Both the position numbers and the translations under genes were made by a program. Shown piece by piece: positions 47,027 through 58,326 of a stretch of 64,000 nt of DNA. Numbering within the stretch: the stretch's first letter is position 1; the number at the start of each line of letters is the position of its first letter. The stretch comes from Amphirosellinia nigrospora. Taxonomy: Eukaryota; Ascomycota; Sordariomycetes; Xylariales; Xylariaceae. The notes beneath the pieces were generated by a model. The model worked only from the letters and a program-made list of their open reading frames with translations, was not told the origin of the DNA and ran no database searches. The stretch covers positions 2,294,001 through 2,358,000 of the forward strand of contig SCHM01000004.1 in the NCBI GenBank assembly GCA_004123355.1, given 5' to 3'.

Positions 47027-50000
47027 ATTTACTAGAGGGGGCAATTTGTTGCCACGTAACCTAGACACAAAATTTAGAAACTGTATTATGTATTATGCAA
47101 GGGCTAGAGCAATAAGGGTGGGAATGAGAAGTTCGTGAGTAATCTTTCGAATTTAGATGATAACCACAACGGCGCTAGCCTCGAGCACATATATATGTAC
47201 GTGTGTGTCTGTGTTTGGAGGAAGGGGGTGGTTTACGGACGTTGATAGCTTAGGGATGTCTATAGACTGGAATGAGATTGGCTCGGTGTAGTAGCTTGGG
47301 GAAAATTCAGTAGCTCAAGAGATATAATTACAAGGATATTCTTCCGAGTAGCGGTGCTGTTTCGTTTCCAATGAAATATAGCTGGGAGTGGATATCGAGA
47401 AGGGAATAGTAAGTCGAAGCGCACGTGGTGATGCTATCGAAGAATGAATCAGGATAGTAAGCCGGAGATGGAGGTTCGTGATGAAGAGTAAGTGGCGATT
47501 CCCAGGAATTGAACAATATCCGTGATTAAAATAGAGGCATATGAGGGTGGCCAATAGCTTCAACACGCCTGATTTATACTTCGCATCCGTAATGTACGAT
47601 ACGCAACGAGCTTTACAAGCCCCTCGGCTGAACCTTCTCTGCTATTCAAAAGTATTCCTAGTCGCTAATATTGTCTGGAAACTTGCTTGGGTGTGTCGGC
47701 AGGGTCATCCCAGACAACCATCAGACAGATCAGGTTAAATCGCTTCCAGATGGTCGAAGTTGAGAAGAAGGAGACCGTGTTCGAAACAGCATACCCAAAT
47801 AATAAGGCACCTCACGAGGCAGACTAAGAATTTGCTAAGAGTCTCTTAGCAATGAGCGAATTGTCAAGAATTAGCGATCTAGGTGATCTCCAACTAGGGT
47901 AAAGGGAGTAAGGGGTTCGTGGGTCGCTAATGACATGTACACGTTTGTCACTAGACAAGATCCTGCTCCACAAACTTTCTGTTGTTAACTGGTTTATGAA
48001 GCCGAGGTTGCCAGGGTCTTTGGTTTAGGTGCTTGATATCTCTGTTGAGGCTAACATAGTTTCGCAATCCTTGCCAAAATCGCGAAGATCATCAAACTAG
48101 CATTCATGCTTGTTACCTGGGTAGTTCCCTGCCTTGTTAAACGGATTAGTCTTAGCTCCCATCGGCCCAATTACGACTGCCGACAAAGTACATGGCCTTT
48201 TTGAGTATAAAGGCATTATTCCGAAGTGATATGCCGGCAATGCGGACCAAGTATTCAAGTGCGGTTGTTGTGGGGTCAATATTCCAAGGAGTGTGATTAA
48301 CAAGTACGTCGATTCGCGAGACGATATTGAACAGCCGATCTACTGGGTGACACACAGAGAGTTTTCGCGACCGCTGTCGATTAGCGTGTAGGCTCATTCC
48401 TCACGGGAGTCATATACTACAATTCGAGAGGCAATTAACTCCCTGGCCAGGCGCTCGGGAGTGGTCTCGATGGATAGATGTATCATCAGACTAGCCGATA
48501 ATGCTGCCATGGATGATAGTAGGGAAGAAGGCCCATCCACCAACGATGCCCTAGTTTGTATACTAATCCTAGTCGTTTGTGATCTTCAACCCTTCGTCGC
48601 CTATTCCCTAATAGGGTCGGAGAATAGAATGCCACGGGCAACAAGACTGCACAACTGCACAGCCGGTCAGTTCCATCCACACGGGTCAAGGGTGGGCCAA
48701 CCCTCTGAGCCCTCGACTTAGAAGCATTAGACGCCCTAAGAAGGGTGCGAAACAGGGGGGTTAAGAGAGGATGCTCGCGCAGATACGCCGGGCCTAGGTC
48801 GATTCAATACCTACTAAAATATGAGTACAAGCGTCTGAGATAGACGAGACTGACGAATGTGGACAAACCCGATACACCAAGTGTTCCGTAATGCTGAAGG
48901 TTTGACACTTACCCACGCAAGCTCTTTGATCATCATGCACTGTTTTTGACTGCTCCAGCTCTCCGCGACTTGGCATAGCTTGAAGGCGCTTGGTATCATG
49001 ATGCTACGTAGGTTGAGTATCGGCTAGTCTAAGGCGACGATGGTTCATACGACCAACGTGGGCATATCCGATGTTGAGGTTTTGCTCGTAAATTGAGGGC
49101 CTAATGAAGAATGGGCGTGGAGATGGCCAGGACACAGAAATCCTCCAGCTATATGAGCATAGTATTCCGTATTAATATGCCGGAGGGGTTATTGTTAATG
49201 CCTCCTAGTAGTAGGGAGTTTCATGGTCCTAAGCCTAACTTCTTTTTTGAAGGGTCTCAATGGGTGAGGCATGGATAAAGCTTGGCAAATGCACAGCAGA
49301 TCAGTTAGGTAGGTACCTATCCAGGCTACATGTAGGTATCTGCATCTGTGGGCAGTCTAGATACTTAGGTACTTGCTAGCGCAGTCTACGCACGTACCCG
49401 AACATGCAACATCAGGCCTTACGGGTAATAGTCAAATCCATACCTGGTATGCCTTAGGTAAGGTATGTAAGTAAGTTTACCTGGTCTATATCCAACTTGT
49501 CTCAAAGTAAATTTTAAGCCTTTGAGGTAAGCAGCTGGATGTTGGGAGGGGAGTAACCCCGTGTCAGAACAACAACAAGGGCCTTGGAGATGGATTCAAC
49601 CTCGATACGTCTGTTTCTCTTTTGCAGGTATAGTCTTGGCAAGCAGTAAATCAGATAACTTTCTTCGAAAGCATCTAGAAAACATCTATTTACCCTACCC
49701 CCTTGACCTAAGGTCGCCAATCGGTCAGCCTACGTGCTGCGACAGTTGCTGTCAGCGCCTCCCATGCATTACGTATAGGCTGAGGATGGAGCTTACGAAT
49801 CCCCTATAGAATCCAGTTTTCTTGCACCAGCGAGTTTCAGGTTGTAAATATGGTCGAAGCTGTATAATAATAGTATTATTATCTACTGTCTATTATCTTT
49901 GTAGTTTGCTGACCGGGTCGCTAGCCGAAATCTGTTGGCAGTCGGATCTAAATCCCTATAGGTGAGATCAAATAACAGCAAGGGTAACTGGACTGACAGA

Positions 50001-51140
50001 TCCCCACGGTTCGCGCTCAAGCATCTCACGTGCACATACTTGACTTATATTTGACCTGCTATTTCTTCTCTGGTGTGTGATCTACCGACTATCCTCGGTA
50101 CTGCGTTGAGTGATAATAACATAAGCTACATATCCATGTATCTCGGGAGGGCGATGTTCATCACCAACTACTTGTATCCAGGGCTGTCTATACCTAGAGG
50201 GACAAAAGCTCGCCCCACCTTCCTAACAAGGAAATATGAGGAACGCAAATATTCTGTATCCAACTAGCCCTAGGTGACGGGATGTGCCGAAAGAACGGGC
50301 ATTAATGGGTTCGGGCAGGCGTCGCTGTATTGCTACCTAGGTAGGTATTGGTATAATGGTACCTAGTAAAAATAAGAAAGCCTCCCGAAGACAGGTGCCT
50401 TAGGTACTTTGTATGCATGCAAGGATCGACAGATCAGGGAAAGGGCAAGCGTTCAGTTTCATCGACTGCTGCATGTGGGTGTGGGTAGGAGGAGGCAGGT
50501 AGGTTCTTGCCGTATGTGTACAAGCAGATACCTCAGATACCTTAGGTCACAGTTGTGTGTCTATCTAGGTATTTCCCATCTCTCCCACGCAAAGGACCCT
50601 TAAGGTACTAACTTGGATCGTCACACCCCGTCTCGGGCCCATCGAGGATATTGCCCACATGGGACAGCTACCAGCAGGTTGATCGCCCTCAGATTCCGTG
50701 GCATACGCGTGTGCCAGACGGAGCACTTCGAGCTACGCTAGCTCCCCATCGCTTCCCACTGCCTGCTTGTTCTGCCCTATGGAGTTTCAGTGACTCCTTG
50801 TTGCTTCACTGTATGCGTGGAGATGGGCCGCCAGGAGTCACCTCGGCCCGTCAACGTCATCGCGTGCCTCACCACCGTCGCCGCCCTCACGACGACCACC
50901 ACCACCGCCCAGCCGCTCAGACGACCAATGGTAAATCGGCCTGGAGTTTGGGAAGGTTGAACCGAGAATGCCACGCGCCTGACAGCGATAAAGTCGTGGA
51001 GAACTGGCTGGGGCAAGTGACAGCTCCTGTTCCCACATCTTGGCTGGTTTCGCCTGAAGCTCAAAACCAATCGATCCACCATGAAGAACAACAACGCTCC
51101 CACGATAAGCATATCTTTTCCTGCAGCCAGAATCCCAGGC
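47027..51140. other. Long gene-poor stretch
   Basis: 4.1 kb upstream of the RRM gene and of the disordered-protein gene. Several TACCTAGGTA/TAGGTACCTA motifs occur at 49308-49340, 49370-49380 and 50330-50365. A short minus-strand frame near 48150-48400 (RIDVLVNH) only hints at a dehydrogenase relic. Part of the 5' end of the next gene may lie in 50820-51140. Confidence 0.45.
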
Positions 51141-53630
51141 GCGTAGATCCGGGCGTGGAGGCCGCAGCACATCCCTCCTGCTCAGGGCTCCTCACCTCCT
51201 CGTTTCCCGCTACCAACGAATCGCAACACGAAACTGAAGCATTATAAACAAAGCAATGATGACAGTTCACTGATCAGCGATCCACGTCCCCATCGAGAGC
51301 TTCGGGAATTAGGATACATAGAAACGAATCCGGAACATGATGAGGGTTCGCACCACAGGCCCCTGGATGGGACGGAAGTGGGCACCGCAGGCGCTTCGTC
51401 ACCACCATCCCACAAGAGCATACCACCTACCTTCGAGAAGCGGCCAAGGCATAAGACAAAGACAGACAAGTATGACACCAAGAAGTTAGAGGATCGTAAG
51501 AGAAAGGGAGAAGAGGAACATCGGCCACGGAAATCCAAATCGAATAAAAAAGGGCCGATAGTTGCCGGGAAGAATGTAATGAAGAACTTCACCTCCCAGG
51601 CCGTTCTCAATGATAGGATTACAGTGCGTATCCTTAATCGAACATTACGACTGGGAGCCAACCTGACTGATTATTAGGTCCAGGCTAATATGAAGCCTGG
51701 ACTCTTCAACAATAAACGTGTGCCAAAAGAACATCTCAGTGAGGATAGCTAGCACAAGTTTTATGGCTATCCGCTAATGTTTTGTTCACAGTTACCGACC
51801 TTTCTTTCTCAGAAATGCCATTTCCAGCACGCCGAGAGCACGACGTACCCCAACAGAAGGGGCTGTCAAATTCCCGGCGGAGCGAACGTCAACGTGAAAG
51901 CCAGGAACTTGAGCGGATCTCTTCATTCTTCTTGCCAGCTCGTGCAAATGCAACATTGCACAAGGAAAGGCCAGGCAAAATCAAGTATAGTGAAGAGGCC
52001 AAGAATGAAAAGTTGTATGACAGAGACCATACAACATCAGGGTTCTACCAAACCTCGTTTACAACACCGTCCTCGCCAACTTACCTGGAGAACCATCGCC
52101 AACAGTCCTCAATATCTTGGGAAAGCCCCTATCTAAAGCATAATGCCACACCTAGTAAATCCGATTGTCGTCCAAGCTCGAGTAGAACAACAACATATTT
52201 TACATGGCCTAGCACTCAAGACTCGCCTCGGACCAGGCAATATGCAGACAATGCACAACTGGGGTCCACGGAGCCTACAAGGTCCCCGACGCCCGAGAAC
52301 ATTCGACAAGCTTTAATTGCTACCCGGGTGTATGAAGGTACGGGAATCTATTCGCATGGCCTTTCAACCGACCAGCAGAATAATGCTTTGAAAACGCATG
52401 GCGAATCGTCACCAACACGCAGCAATATAATCCATCGTGTAAAGACCTATGAAGGAGGAGATGGGATAATGGATCCAATGTGTTCTGATAGCGCGGGAGA
52501 TATAGCGGCTTTGCCTGCCCATCTGGAAGCGCGGTGGAATTCAATACTTCCACCTGAGTGGAGATTAAGGAGGTCATCCGACGCCGAGATCTTCCTAGCA
52601 GATCAGCAACCAGCGGCTGTCGCTCCAGGTATAGCAACAACAAGTCCGGGGACACCTAATCGACAGGGAATAGGAAAGCAAGCTGGAATCAAGCCAATGC
52701 GAGACCTTTATCCAAATCAATATACGAACCATCGTAGGGATCATTATTCCAGGACCAGCTCGCACTCTACAGCTATAAGCCCAACGGCAGTAGATCACAT
52801 CATAAACAATGCTAGTCTCCCTGATGAAAGTCGGGCTACCATCTCTTCCAGAGATGCAATGCCGCCTCCTCCGATCCCCTTAATTCTTTGCACTTCGGCA
52901 GCCGGGAGCCGGGAGATGACTGCAACTCCCCCATACGTCTCGAATCAGCTAGACTATTGGGAACTAATAGTAAACTTCCCAATCATGAACACATGCAGAT
53001 AATGGATGCAATTAGCGCGACAAGTCGACCGCGTGAATCGAGTGCAGAACCCGAGAAAGTAATTCCAATGCTCGACTCAGCATCATGGATACCTCAGGCG
53101 GTAACTTCCGGCATCACAAACTACGAACGAGACAAAACATTGTCAAGGCTAAGTATGAGGTCACCAATATACGGAATTCACGGTAAAGACAAAGATCCTC
53201 AATGGAACTCAACTGTCACCTTAGCGCCTCCAACGCACATGACAGAGAGTATAACCGATTTCATTCTGAGAATAGAAAGTGAGCTAGAGGAGTCTACATC
53301 TATTGACGAACGCTCTCAACAGGAACCAATCATGCTGGAGAGCCCAGAGTTTCCTTGGGAAGCGGCAGTGGGTTATAGCGAGGCACAAGATCGACAGTTA
53401 ATGACGTTTGAAGGACAGATAGACCATCGTGAACTTGGAATTGGTGTGGCAGATCTAGGGCCGAGAGAGATGGCCGAGATGAATCATAGGTTCCATGAGT
53501 ACGAGGCATCAGCCGTAGCACCTGTCAGAGATAGATCCACGATAATGTTCACAGAGTGTCCTAGGGACGATACTGATGATTTTCTAGAAATGTCAAACTT
53601 TTGGAGACTAATCGGTTCTCCCAGTTCTAA
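51141..53630 (+). CDS. Long disordered fungal protein with RHKTK, DLSFSEM and FWRPN motifs
   Basis: A gene whose sequence is mostly disordered yet has short motifs that I recall recurring in hypothetical proteins of other Pezizomycotina: HRELRELGYIET, EKRPRHKTKTDKYD, a basic stretch, FTSQAVLNDRIT joined by an intron (about 51624-51678) to VQANMKPGLFNNKRVPKEH, another intron (about 51738-51790) to DLSFSEMPFP, then about 580 residues of low complexity, and a terminal FWRPNRFSQF. The terminal motif needs one extra C at about 53608; it then ends at TAA 53628-53630. A frame change also occurs near 52940-52960. The 5' end is unresolved; I start after a possible acceptor at 51140. No domain is known to me. 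Function unknown, likely nuclear because of its basic clusters (inference). Confidence 0.65.
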
Positions 53631-53723
53631 ATGGTCTATATGTTGTGTTAGAAACTGCCTTTAAATTGGTCATCTGAATACATAACATCTCACAACCTGG
53701 TGCATTCAGAACGCGCATGAATT

Positions 53724-54791
53724 CTATTCTGGCTCTTGATCTTTCCATTTATTCCTTAGACTGCTAACATCCATTTCGCAACTCTCGGCCTTAGCAACGA
53801 TAGCCTTAGCTTTGCCTACGACGGGTGCATCGACCATAGCACCGTCAAGTGTCCAGGCGCCTCTCCCGGCGCTTGCCGCCTTCTCATCCGCAATCACAAT
53901 GCGCACGGCCCACTCGACCTTTTCGCCAGGTGCGAATAGGCGATGCACCATCTCGACCTGCGAGGGGTGGATACACTGCTTGCCATTGAAGCCCATGGCC
54001 TTGCCACCTCGACACTCTTCCTCCAGGCGCGCGAGCCCGGCTTCGCCCTTGTAGGATGTACATACGAGGTCGATCGTACTAGGTAACGAGGCGGCACGAG
54101 CAGCCGTCGCAATGGCGGAGCGGGCGTACAGAAACTCGGAGAGTGACGGCGTCCGCGTAAGGGACATGTCGAGCGCGAAGTCCTCGGCTGCGAAGATGAG
54201 GCCGGAGAGGTACGGCGACGCGGCGCAGATGGAGGACAAGTCCATTATAGAGCGCGCTGACTCAATCAGGGCTATTAGTTTTATGGGGTTTGCCGAAGAC
54301 GAGGAGTGCCGCTCAGGCGTCAGGTGTCGAAGCGCATCTGTCACGAAGGTCAGGTCGCTGGCGCTGTTCACCTTGGGGATCACGATGGCGTCGACCTGCG
54401 GCAGCCGAGCGAGCGCCGTCAGGTCGTCGAGCGCGAAGGGCGTCGAGACGGCGTTGATGCGGACGGCGAGCTCGCGGATCGTCGGGGGGCGCGACCGGAT
54501 GCTCTCCAGGTGTTCGCGGAGCGCCGCCCGCTTGCGGTTTCGCCGCCGGCGTCACCGAGTCCTCGAGGTCGTAGGTCACGTTGTCGCTTGTGAGACTCAG
54601 GGACTTCGCCAGCATGCGCGACGAGGAGGCCGGCACTGCATTGCGTCGGCGTGTCAGCTAGCTGGCTTTTTTGTCTCTTGGAGGATCGAGATCTGATGAT
54701 TGAGCTATGGAGGCCAATTGATGCTTCCTGGGTACGATGACATACCGTAGAGCAGAGCTCGTCTGAGTATCGCACTCGAATTGGCTGCCAT
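53724..54791 (-). CDS. CitE/HpcH-type lyase (citrate lyase beta-like)
   Basis: TIM-barrel lyase of the HpcH/HpaI-CitE superfamily; animal CLYBL and bacterial CitE or malyl-CoA lyases are relatives, so a citramalyl- or malyl-CoA-type substrate is likely and a mitochondrial location is possible. ATG at 54791 (MAANSSAILRRALLY), intron to about 54636, then VPASSSRMLAKSL, VTYDLEDSVTP (metal-binding region), AIVIPKVNSASDL, KLIALIESARSIMDL, LIFAAEDFALDMSLTRTPS and GKQCIHPSQVEMVHRLFAPG. Stop at 53724-53726. A frame change near 54534, between TPAAK and RAALREHLESIR, needs one base removed or two added and is not a simple run deficit. The tail of the upstream disordered gene is only 93 bp away (convergent). 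Confidence 0.82.
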
Positions 54792-55551
54792 TTGTCAGGT
54801 TATACCTTATAGACAAGCTCGTAAGCTTGTTTACTTACGTTTTGTAGGTAGCTAGCTGCCCCTGGTGAGTGATGGCGGTCGAACTAAAATGGAGCTACCC
54901 CACGATATGCGGCAGGTGTCGTCATTCCTAGCTGGACCTGGAGCTAGAGCTAGAGCCAAAGTCATAGCTCCTCTGTGTAAGTATCGGAGATAAACTATCT
55001 CCTTTTGTGAGACGGTTCTGGGATCTTGAGCGTTCAAGATATTAACAAGCAGTAACGGAACATTTTTTATTATCTACTATTCAAAACGGCGAGACGCTTT
55101 GATACTGGCATCTTGACCTCTCTCGGCTACTGCTACACAAGATGTAGAGGCTTTTCATACACACACACAAAAAAACCATCTTGAATAGAACTATTCTCTA
55201 TTGAATAATTCCATGCCTGGCTTTAAATCTCTCAGATTAAAGTCAATTCAGCTATTTTCATATTGCGCTAGATATGGATGTCGCTTTGAAGTAATAAGAG
55301 TACAGTGAGTCTTGGCTATGAGCATGTTAGGTTTATTTATATGTGCTTGGGTTGAGGTTCTCAGCATACACTGGCATCAAAGTAGCCTCCTAGAAGCAAT
55401 GGTCTATGGCATATGCGTATTAGATTGACCTAAGCCGCCGTAGAAAGGTTGAGGATATTATCTATAATTTAATGACGAAAGAAATAAGGGAGCGTATCAG
55501 ATAGGGGAAGGGGGATATTAAATAAAGGATAAAAAAACAGAATTAAGTTAG

Positions 55552-55649
55552 TAGCCTTCGAGGGAATCGAACCCCCAAGACTTAATGATACAATGTAAGG
55601 ATGCAGATGACGGTTCCATAATACCATTAGCCCATTACCCAATAAGGCC
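55552..55649 (-). other. tRNA-like / pol III-type element, copy B
   Basis: Read on the minus strand it begins GGCCTTATTGGGTAATGGG, contains the perfect B box GGTTCGATTCC inside a five-pair T-arm, and ends GAAGGCTA, which pairs with the 5' end over 6 bp. An A-box-like TGGGCTAATGG is present. The middle (about 25 extra nt) could be an intron, but the D and anticodon stems do not form. Related to copy A at 4975-5070, with roughly 75% identity by eye; T-rich sequence follows, as a pol III terminator would require. Confidence 0.55.
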
Positions 55650-57581
55650 AATAGTGCTCTGTATTGAAAAAGTTTAAATAGATGAGTACTCGTAGGTAGG
55701 GGGAAAGGTCAGGCTGGCCTGTCCTGAGTGATAGAACTAGGTTTGGACAAGCATAACCACGCAGAGAGGGGAGTGAGGAAGAGGATACCCTCCTTGTACG
55801 ATGAAAGATTCGTGGGCCTTGCTTTTATATAAAGCAGGCTAGGTTGTTACAACGCAATATAAAATCTTGTTTGCCTCTTCAACCCTCCTTATATGTAGTA
55901 AGTGATGTTCTCATCCAGATTTCGACAGGCAGCTAGTTTAAAGACAAAACTAACAATAGTCCAGTTATCTTTTACTTGTAGGTGAAGGGAACCTAATTTG
56001 ACCTTCCCGGCCTTCTTCGATGCTCAGATATGTTTAGAGAAGCTCAACTAAGCAGGGAAAAACGCTGTCTTCCGTTGGTCGCAGGGCTTTCAAGCACCAT
56101 ATATACACAAGATCAAACCATGTCAACAAACCCTAGTGTGATAGTCTCCTATTCTGAATAGACAATGAGAGTGACAGCCCGGATCATCACTTACAACATT
56201 GGCATTTGGCCTACATCAGAGGATTCTAGGCTGGCGTTATCGGAAACTCGAGACACTATCTTGAAATTATGCGTCCAGGAATCAACTTCTTTGCCGCGCT
56301 TGAGACTTCCCGGATCGGAGTATGCGCAGTACATATATTGAAGCATGAAACGTAATCCGAAGTTATAATCGGCCTGGAGCATCAGTATTCTATCTAGAGT
56401 TCACTAAGGTTAAAATCCAGGGATCTTGAGAAAGGGGTCGACTAATGCCATTTACCTTTTCTAGGCAGGTAGAACGGAGTTTAGAGAAGAGTGTCAACAT
56501 TCCAGAACCAAGTAGTTTGACTTGGAAGACAGTCACAGACGATTAAGCGCCGTCTTAAGATAGCACGGAAGCCACGGAAGGGACATCACGCGGATAACAT
56601 TCTGGGATTTGAAGACGTGCCTGTTACTTGTTCAACATACGCTACTGATTGAGTCACACTCGACTTGGTCTAGAAACCGTAACGGAGTCACCTAGTCCTC
56701 TGAGACTCCTCTAGGCCCGGCTGCGGTGGCCGAAAACCCTTCACCCCTTTTTCGCCCTTCCGAAAACCCCCAATTCTCTATACAGTTCGAAGCCTCTCTG
56801 TACTAGAATAGCGTGCCCATATAGATATGCCTCAGACTGAATGATGCCGCCGGCGAGTTCATTCAACTGAAAACCAGTTTTCCGATCAACCCCAGTCCCA
56901 GGGTGACAACGCTACTATTTCTGGCACCATGCCATCATATGCCGCAAGATCACGGATGAATCACATCAGGCTAGAGTGATGTCGACGACGATAGTCTGAC
57001 ATTTCCGGTCATCCTCGGCATCTTGAACGTGAGAGTTCCTTGCATCGTGAACTGGTCTTAACCCACTTTAGGTAGTGTGATGTTCCCAAATGTTGCGTTC
57101 ACGGTCCGTCGACGATGAAAGCTTGGTCTTCGGGCTCGTCTAGACAAGCAATGGCGGAAGTCTGGGCTGGGACAGACTCGCGTAGGTCAATACCAAAAAT
57201 AGAGCCTTCAAGGAGAACGGCGTCATCATATCGCACCCCTGCATCGCCACTGTCCCAACACTCACGATGACCCGTAGTATCGGCGGTTTTATATCGACAC
57301 AGGTCATAAGTTATCATATGTATTTCCTAATTAATCACTATCACTTGGCTTAGAACGGATGATTGGGACGCTACGGCGAACGAACCATTGTCTCGTATGG
57401 TTCGCTAAGAGACTCGACCCGGGTAAATGGCTCCGGATATTTAGATGATACGGCCCAGTCCTCACCAAGCTTCATCTATCGAAATTGCTTCTAGATGAGC
57501 TTCCGAGATTTGTTTGCAGGTCGCCTATTCTAATACAGACTGTTATCTTTCCTGATGATGGTAGTAGCCACGAGGTTTAAC

Positions 57582-57591
57582 TATATAAATA
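57582..57591 (+). promoter_or_regulatory. TATA-like box of the secreted precursor gene
   Basis: TATATAAATA lies 103-112 bp upstream of the ATG at 57694, a plausible distance for a TATA box with a short leader in a filamentous fungus. Confidence 0.5.
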
Positions 57592-57693
57592 TAGAAGTGA
57601 TCGACGATGACGAGGGAGGGACTTTATGTTTGATAGGAGCAAGATAAAACATAATTACCACTAAGAGCCATTTCTTAATTACAAGTTTGCAAT

Positions 57694-58326
57694 ATGCGCC
57701 AAGCAATCCTAGCCTCCCTCGCCCTCGTGGCGCTTGTCCATGCGGCTCCCATTACGGAGGCCACGAAGACGACGGAAAATTCGGTGGGAGACGCGACGAC
57801 GGACGGAATCATCATTCCCAAGCCGACGTTCATCCTCCTCCCGCCCATCACCGGCCCCATAAAGCCATCGGACAAGCGAGACACCGAGGTGAAGGAGCGT
57901 CAGTTCACCTGGAGCGATCCGTCCACGTGGTTGGGAGTTGGCAACGACCAACCTCCCACCCCGACCGATGAGAATACCATCGGGACGCCGATCACGGGCG
58001 GGATGAACCCGTCAAACAAGCGCCAGACTATCATCGGGGGTGGGGACGCGACCAAGGCCAGGATCACCGCGCTGGAGCTCGAGTACGAGACGCTGCTACA
58101 GACATTCGGCACCAACGGACCCAAGCCCATCCAAAACCGCCTCAAGGCCATCAAGGACGAGCTTCTCCACAAGTATGGTATCACCATTATTCAATCCCCC
58201 GACGGCACTACCACGACATTCACTCCAGGCAAGCGAGACTTCACCTTCCCCGGCGGACCTCTTCCGGGCGGACCTCTCCTCCCAGAAGACCCGGTTCCGG
58301 GTGGCCCAATGGAGCCAAGCAACTAA
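57694..58326 (+). CDS. Secreted Kex2-processed repeat precursor
   Basis: Single exon, 210 residues. Residues 1-18 are a signal peptide (MRQAILASLALVALVHAA, cleavage after Ala-17 or 18). Three Lys-Arg dibasic sites lie at 61-62, 109-110 and 180-181, each the type cleaved by the Golgi protease Kex2. Two of them end the same duplicated segment, PITGPIKPSDKR (51-62) and PITGGMNPSNKR (99-110), and the C-terminus ends in a third version (VPGGPMEPSN). Between sites 2 and 3 is a helical stretch (TALELEYETLLQTFG, LKAIKDELLHKYG). The final fragment repeats GGPLPGGPLL. This is the layout of fungal KEPs (kexin-processed proteins), which include mating pheromones, repellents, dikaritin RiPP precursors and effectors. 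No Cys residues. No modifying-enzyme genes (UstY type) are seen nearby. No frameshift. Confidence 0.75.
   Translation: MRQAILASLALVALVHAAPITEATKTTENSVGDATTDGIIIPKPTFILLPPITGPIKPSDKRDTEVKERQFTWSDPSTWLGVGNDQPPTPTDENTIGTPITGGMNPSNKRQTIIGGGDATKARITALELEYETLLQTFGTNGPKPIQNRLKAIKDELLHKYGITIIQSPDGTTTTFTPGKRDFTFPGGPLPGGPLLPEDPVPGGPMEPSN

Larger units (their letters stand above)
54792..57693. other. Gene-poor stretch with tRNA-like copy B
   Basis: 2.9 kb. Besides the tRNA-like element and a TATA box near its right edge, it has an intact 72-codon frame on the minus strand (57099-57317) whose amino-acid composition looks protein-like but which matches nothing I know. Confidence 0.45.

Noticed and set aside
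48097-48397. Short-chain dehydrogenase relic (RIDVLVNH)
   Set aside because: Only one short motif resembles the family; no Rossmann glycine motif or catalytic Tyr-Lys found on the same strand nearby.
50651-51247. 198-codon plus-strand open frame
   Set aside because: His/Pro/Arg-rich with no domain; the next gene appears to be read in another frame through part of this stretch.
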